From the NCBI GenBank assembly GCA_949487015.1, contig CATAQZ010000043.1, positions 1-10,188 on the forward strand: 10,188 nt of DNA. The letters run 5' to 3'. The translations under genes and the position numbers were made by a program. Below are positions 6,707-10,188 of this stretch, piece by piece; within the stretch, counting starts at the first letter, position 1; every line of letters begins with the position of its first letter. Origin of the DNA: Flavobacteriales bacterium UBA4585 (lineage in GTDB: Bacteria; Bacteroidota; Bacteroidia; Flavobacteriales; Schleiferiaceae). The notes beneath the pieces are model-generated. The model had not been told where the DNA came from. It saw only the letters and a list, made by a program, of their open reading frames with translations, and did not search any database.

Positions 6707-7920
6707 TGGGAACATCTAAGCTTTTTCCCAATACAGTTGCTGGAGTTTTAGAGGCGCTAGAAATGTCTTTTGGCAAAGGGCTGTATGCGGATAAAGTAAT
6801 AGAACGTTTATTACGCCAAAATAAAAAATGGGGATCTCGAGACCGCAGTTTCGTCGCTGAGCACACTTATGAAATGGTTCGTTGGTGGGCGTTGCTTTGG
6901 GCTCTGTTAGGACAGGAACCTACTACGAAACGAAAAGATCTTCAAAAACTTTTTGGTGTTTATTGGCTGTGGCGTGGCTTTGAGCTTCCAGATTGGCCCA
7001 AGTTTGACGCTGTGCGAAATATTGATGTAGAAGAAGGTTTAAGTGCCTTAAGCGGAACAGCAACACTAGAAAGTTATGCGCATTGGTTTGATGAAGAAGC
7101 CCGGAACCAATTAGGTGGAAAATGGGATACGATTGCTAGAGCCATGAATATTCCGAATTCGGTAAATCTTCGTGTAAATACGTTGAAATCCAGCGAGGAA
7201 AATGTACTTGCCGAGCTGAAAAACGCAGGATTAGAGGTACAACCGCATCCTGTCTTTGACAAAGCTTTAGTTTTAAAAGGAAGACCCCGCCTTAATAACC
7301 TTGAAGGTTTCAAAACAGGTAAGTTTGAGGTTCAAGATGCCGGTTCTCAGTCCATTGCACCGTTCTTAAATCCAAAGCCTGGTAGCACAGTAATTGACGC
7401 TTGTGCTGGTGCTGGTGGTAAAACGTTGCACTTAGGCGCGCTCATGCAAAATAAGGGGGCTCTTATTGCAATGGATGTCGAAGGAAGGAAATTAGGTGAG
7501 TTATTAAAACGCACCCAACGTAGCGGTCTTTCTATAGTGCAAACTAGAGCATGGGAAGAACCTGGTGTTTTAGAGGAGTTATCGAACAGTGCGGATTATC
7601 TACTGTTGGACGTGCCGTGTTCAGGATCCGGCGTGATTAAGCGCGAGCCAGATACGAAATGGAAGCTGCAGCCTGAGCATTTAGATCGATTAGAATCGGT
7701 CCAATTCAGTATAATTCGTGATTATTCCAGTTTAATAAAGACAGGCGGAATCATGGTTTATGCCACTTGTAGTATACTCCCCAAAGAAAACCGACTTCAA
7801 GTAGATGCTTTTTTAGCACATCCTGCTGGCGCTCAATTTGAGTTACTCGAAGACCGAACCGTAGATCCTTCCCATGATAATGACGGCTTTTACATGGCCA
7901 GATTAAGAAAACTTGCATGA
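6706..7920 (+). CDS. RsmB/NOP2-family RNA cytosine-5 methyltransferase
   Basis: A 404-residue SAM-dependent RNA m5C methyltransferase. The N-terminal about 15-125 residues look like the NusB-type RNA-binding domain of RsmB (SRDRSFVAEHTYEMVRW, 44-60). A linker with NLRVNTLK (154-161) and FEVQDAGSQ (207-215) leads into the Rossmann methyltransferase core. Motif I is DACAGAGGKT (231-240). Motif IV is LLLDVPCSGSG (299-309) with release cysteine C305. Motif VI is VYATCSILPKEN (351-362) with the nucleophile C355. The end DGFYMARL (393-400) is typical of the family. The presence of both cysteines means an active enzyme is expected. The target may be 16S rRNA C967, as for E. coli RsmB, but other rRNA or tRNA sites are possible, so I give no symbol. 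It starts on the last base of the E1 stop (TAATG) and overlaps murQ by four bases (ATGA), so its translation is probably coupled on both sides. Confidence 0.93.
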   Translation: MGTSKLFPNTVAGVLEALEMSFGKGLYADKVIERLLRQNKKWGSRDRSFVAEHTYEMVRWWALLWALLGQEPTTKRKDLQKLFGVYWLWRGFELPDWPKFDAVRNIDVEEGLSALSGTATLESYAHWFDEEARNQLGGKWDTIARAMNIPNSVNLRVNTLKSSEENVLAELKNAGLEVQPHPVFDKALVLKGRPRLNNLEGFKTGKFEVQDAGSQSIAPFLNPKPGSTVIDACAGAGGKTLHLGALMQNKGALIAMDVEGRKLGELLKRTQRSGLSIVQTRAWEEPGVLEELSNSADYLLLDVPCSGSGVIKREPDTKWKLQPEHLDRLESVQFSIIRDYSSLIKTGGIMVYATCSILPKENRLQVDAFLAHPAGAQFELLEDRTVDPSHDNDGFYMARLRKLA

Positions 7921-8735
7921 AGACCACTGAATCCAACTCATTGTACGACGGCCTTGAGCAAATGAGTGCCTTAGAATTGGTTCAAGGAATAAATGCCGAA
8001 GATGCAAAGGTTGCAACTGCTGTCGCTTCTAAACTATCAATAATCAGTTCATTTGTAGAGGCCCTCGTTGATCGCATGAAAGACGGAGGTCGATTATTTT
8101 ACATAGGCGCAGGTACTTCAGGGAGGTTAGGGATATTAGATGCCAGCGAATGTCCTCCGACCTTTGGAGTTGACCACGAAACTGTGATCGGTCTTATCGC
8201 TGGAGGTGATTCAGCCATTCGTAAAGCCGTTGAGCGGGCCGAAGATGACTGGGACGGCGCATGGAAAGATTTAACGCCCTATGGACTAACGGAAAAAGAT
8301 ACGCTTGTTGGCATAGCCGCCAGCGGAACTACACCCTACGTGATTGGCGGAGTGAAACGAGCGCGTCAAGAAGGGTTACTCACTGCTTGTATCACATGCA
8401 ATACAGAATCTGTTCTAGCGCAAGCCGTAGAGCATCCTATAGAGGTTGTCGTTGGACCTGAGTTTGTCACAGGTTCTACCCGTATGAAGAGTGGCACCGC
8501 GCAGAAAATGGTATTAAACATGATTTCTACGAGTGCAATGATATTACTAGGCAAGGTGCAAGGAAATAAAATGGTAGATATGCAGCTTTCTAATGATAAA
8601 CTAATAGCGCGTGGTACCCGAATGATTGTAGAATCTACCAAGGTTACACTAGAATACGCTGAAATGATGCTGTTAAAACATGGAAGTGTGCGTGCAGCAG
8701 TACATGAAATACAATCTACTCATGAGCAAGAGTAA
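7917..8735 (+). CDS. murQ: N-acetylmuramic acid 6-phosphate etherase (MurQ)
   Basis: Cytoplasmic cell-wall recycling enzyme that removes the D-lactyl ether of MurNAc-6-phosphate, giving GlcNAc-6-phosphate and D-lactate. It is 272 residues and comprises a SIS (sugar isomerase) fold. FYIGAGTSGRLGILDASECPP (61-81) contains E78, matching catalytic Glu83 of E. coli MurQ. AVERAEDD (104-111) contains E109, matching Glu114 at the same offset. GIAASGTTPYV (132-142) is a second phosphosugar loop. GPEFVTGSTRMKSGTAQK (180-197) fits the MurQ/GCKR signature. It is about 25 residues shorter than E. coli MurQ at the C-terminus, which I recall as normal in Bacteroidota. No AnmK, NagA or muropeptide transporter gene is in the window, so its substrate supply is off-window. 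It starts within the methyltransferase stop (ATGA) and its end overlaps the next gene by 14 bases. The position at the end of a housekeeping run suggests constitutive expression. Confidence 0.97.
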   Translation: MKTTESNSLYDGLEQMSALELVQGINAEDAKVATAVASKLSIISSFVEALVDRMKDGGRLFYIGAGTSGRLGILDASECPPTFGVDHETVIGLIAGGDSAIRKAVERAEDDWDGAWKDLTPYGLTEKDTLVGIAASGTTPYVIGGVKRARQEGLLTACITCNTESVLAQAVEHPIEVVVGPEFVTGSTRMKSGTAQKMVLNMISTSAMILLGKVQGNKMVDMQLSNDKLIARGTRMIVESTKVTLEYAEMMLLKHGSVRAAVHEIQSTHEQE

Positions 8736-8934
8736 TCAAGATCATATCGTTGCGGGCTTATTTAAATTGGCCTGGTCCTTTCCTTTTATTTTCGCTGGTC
8801 CAGCTTTATTTATAGGAAAAGGAACGTCAGGGGCATGGTACTGGACGGCATTTTCTATACTCTTGATGCTGAGCGGTATAAGTCTTGTGGTATTGGGCTT
8901 GCGTCAAATCCTTCGTGGATTCTTTGGCGACTAA
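8722..8934 (+). CDS. Small two-helix membrane protein, DUF6095-like
   Basis: A 70-residue inner-membrane protein with two helices: about residues 12-31 (GLFKLAWSFPFIFAGPALFI) and 39-61 (the WYWTAFSILL... stretch), ending in RQILRGFFGD. The short loop GKGTSGA joins them. The pattern, with a proline and glycine in helix 1 (FPFIFAGP) and an amphipathic K/R-containing tail, matches my memory of the DUF6095 proteins of flavobacteria, whose function is unknown. I chose the ATG at 8722 (MSKSNQDH) over in-frame ATGs at 8680 and 8704. The longer forms would overlap murQ by 32-56 bases and add residues (VCVQQYMKYNLL) that look like out-of-frame murQ sequence. Even so it overlaps murQ by 14 bases, so coupled translation is likely. 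It ends one base before the stop codon of the convergent protease gene. Confidence 0.8.
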   Translation: MSKSNQDHIVAGLFKLAWSFPFIFAGPALFIGKGTSGAWYWTAFSILLMLSGISLVVLGLRQILRGFFGD

Positions 8935-10188
8935 TTACAACAGTTTAATCACACGTTGCATTTGCGTGCGACCTCCCCTTTCAATATAGAGGATATAGGT
9001 GCCTGCTGCAATGTTGTCGCCAGGCGACCAAAGTGCTTTGTATCGCTTTGATTCTAGTGTGGCGACTGCCACTGTACGCTGATTAAGATCTCTCAATTCT
9101 AAATGAATGTCCAGCGCTTCACCATCTGGTAGAAACAAAGAAATGTAATCTGGAAAAGGATTGGGATAGACGACTATTTCTGGGAGCTTTCCATCTACAA
9201 TGGTTGAAAGATAGCGGTGGGCAAAACCTAGATTCGGGATTCCATAACCTATACGAGGATTATGCTGGTAATAGTGAGAAGCACTAACTTCTAGCGCCTC
9301 TATAACTTCTTGTGCCGTTGCATCAGGCACTGTACTCCATAAACATGCGGCAGCGCCAGCCATTATGGGGGAACTGAAGCTCGTGCCGTTTGCATAGGCC
9401 AGTGTACCGTCGGAACGATAAACCACCGCACCTTCACCCCTTGCGCAAACATTGGGTTTTACTCGTCCATCTACGGTATACCCACGGGAACTAAAACTGC
9501 TGGCGACACCGTACTGCGTAACACTTCCTACAGTAAGTATACTATCTGCATCAGCTGGAAAGGTAAGCTTGTCCCAACTGCTGCCTCCGGCATTGCCTGC
9601 GCTGGTAACCACGAGCATTCCGGTGCGAGCCGCAGCCAATGCCCCAAGCGAAATGATACTGGTTCTTCCATCGAGATCACTAACGCTGTAGTCGTCATTG
9701 GGATCGTCAAATGTGCTATAGCCTAGAGACGAATTAATGATATCAGCTCCTATAGAATCAGCAAATTCTGCACCAGCAATCCAATTCATCATTTCCTCCG
9801 GTGTTTCGCTCAGCTCTTTCTCTGTTTTAATGAGTGCATAGCTTGCTTGCGGTGCAGTCCCTATAAACACTTCCGGCTGATACGCAGCCATTGTACTGAG
9901 AACACTAAAACCATGTGAGGAACCCTGATAAACATTAGACCCACCTTCAACAAAATTGCGGGTAATGATCGTATCTAGACCATCATTTATGCCGACTGTT
10001 TTTCCTCCTACAAAACCTGCATCTAATACGGCAATCAGCATGCCTTCTCCTAAAGCGACGATTTCATCATATCCGTTATCAGTATGTATGTGAAGACTGT
10101 GTAATGAAATCTGTCTTGTTTGGCTATCTGCGTATCCGTAGGGAAAAGCGACACTTTCTTGCTTGCGCATACCTCCATTTAGTTCGAC
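8935..10188 (-). CDS. Secreted S8 subtilisin-like serine protease with T9SS sorting domain, C-terminal part
   Basis: The 3' 417 codons of a secreted protease; the frame is open through base 10188, so the signal peptide and N-terminal region lie off the window. Numbered from the first visible codon, the S8 catalytic triad is D56 (IAVLDAGF), H92 (GSSHGFS) and S270 (NGTSFSSPIMAG). The oxyanion Asn is N199 in TSAGNAGG. The catalytic domain spans about 48-325. Residues about 336-417 are a beta-sandwich type A T9SS sorting domain: VVYPNPFPDYI at its start, AAGTYILYIERGG, and the final RVIKLL. In known systems the PorSS/T9SS carries such proteins across the outer membrane and removes this domain. 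A role in extracellular protein breakdown is likely but the substrate is unknown. The internal ATG at 10170 is not taken as the start, since translation continues upstream (VELNGG) and no signal peptide follows it. The stop abuts the previous gene with no spacer. Confidence 0.94.
   Translation of the reverse strand, partial: VELNGGMRKQESVAFPYGYADSQTRQISLHSLHIHTDNGYDEIVALGEGMLIAVLDAGFVGGKTVGINDGLDTIITRNFVEGGSNVYQGSSHGFSVLSTMAAYQPEVFIGTAPQASYALIKTEKELSETPEEMMNWIAGAEFADSIGADIINSSLGYSTFDDPNDDYSVSDLDGRTSIISLGALAAARTGMLVVTSAGNAGGSSWDKLTFPADADSILTVGSVTQYGVASSFSSRGYTVDGRVKPNVCARGEGAVVYRSDGTLAYANGTSFSSPIMAGAAACLWSTVPDATAQEVIEALEVSASHYYQHNPRIGYGIPNLGFAHRYLSTIVDGKLPEIVVYPNPFPDYISLFLPDGEALDIHLELRDLNQRTVAVATLESKRYKALWSPGDNIAAGTYILYIERGGRTQMQRVIKLL

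Noticed and set aside
7402..7424. Short GCTGGT direct repeat.
   Set aside because: It encodes the Ala-Gly run of SAM-binding motif I in the methyltransferase, so it is explained by the protein.
8680..8721. Longer N-terminus for the DUF6095-like protein starting at 8680 or 8704.
   Set aside because: The extra residues come from DNA that is coding for the conserved murQ C-terminus in another frame and do not look like a membrane protein start; ATG 8722 gives the expected short form.
10165..10188. ATG at 10170 on the minus strand, with GGAGGT directly before it, as the protease start.
   Set aside because: The purine-rich stretch touches the ATG with no spacing, the frame stays open upstream to the window edge, and no signal peptide follows, while a T9SS cargo needs one.
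1..10188. A novel defence, mobile or biosynthetic system.
   Set aside because: All large genes belong to recognised housekeeping or secretion families, base composition appears even, and there are no transposase, integrase, toxin-antitoxin, CRISPR or terminal-repeat signals.

Overview
The window is a gene-dense stretch of a Bacteroidota chromosome, most likely from the Flavobacteriales. Four things point there. A subtilase ends in a type IX secretion (T9SS) sorting domain. The E1 dehydrogenase is a single chain carrying both alpha and beta parts. A Fur-family protein lacks the zinc cysteines. None of the visible start codons has a Shine-Dalgarno sequence, and one short gap carries a TAnnTTTG-type -7 element. 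The species cannot be named from this sequence. There are no rRNA or tRNA genes, insertion sequences, CRISPR arrays, phage genes or stretches over 300 bases without a gene; the largest gap is 48 bases.

Left part (1-3659, plus strand). The 3' end of a Rel/SpoT (p)ppGpp synthetase/hydrolase gene is followed after 28 bases by a Fur-family regulator, then after 2 bases by purA (adenylosuccinate synthetase), then with a one-base stop/start overlap by a long OstA/LptA-like exported protein. The spacing suggests one operon linking stringent response, metal or redox regulation, AMP synthesis and envelope biogenesis.

Middle part (3640-4261). A minus-strand MazG-like all-alpha NTP pyrophosphohydrolase overlaps the ostA-like gene tail-to-tail by 20 bases. 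It is divergent from a 63-residue two-helix membrane protein. The 40-base gap between these two starts holds a perfect 14-base palindrome, the best candidate regulatory site in the window.

Right part (4310-8934, plus strand). A fused alpha/beta 2-oxoacid dehydrogenase E1 is followed, all by overlapping stop/start junctions, by an RsmB-type RNA cytosine-5 methyltransferase, murQ (MurNAc-6-phosphate etherase) and a 70-residue membrane protein resembling DUF6095. These four look like one translationally coupled operon, with a plausible -7 element just upstream of the E1 gene.

Right edge (8935-10188, minus strand). The C-terminal part of a secreted S8 subtilisin-like protease runs off the window. 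It abuts the previous gene with no spacer.

Overall this is mostly housekeeping DNA with conserved families. I see no convincing new defence, mobile or biosynthetic system. The points worth a second look are regulatory and architectural: the divergent palindrome, the non-canonical thiamine motif in E1, the two small membrane proteins, and the packed convergent junctions.
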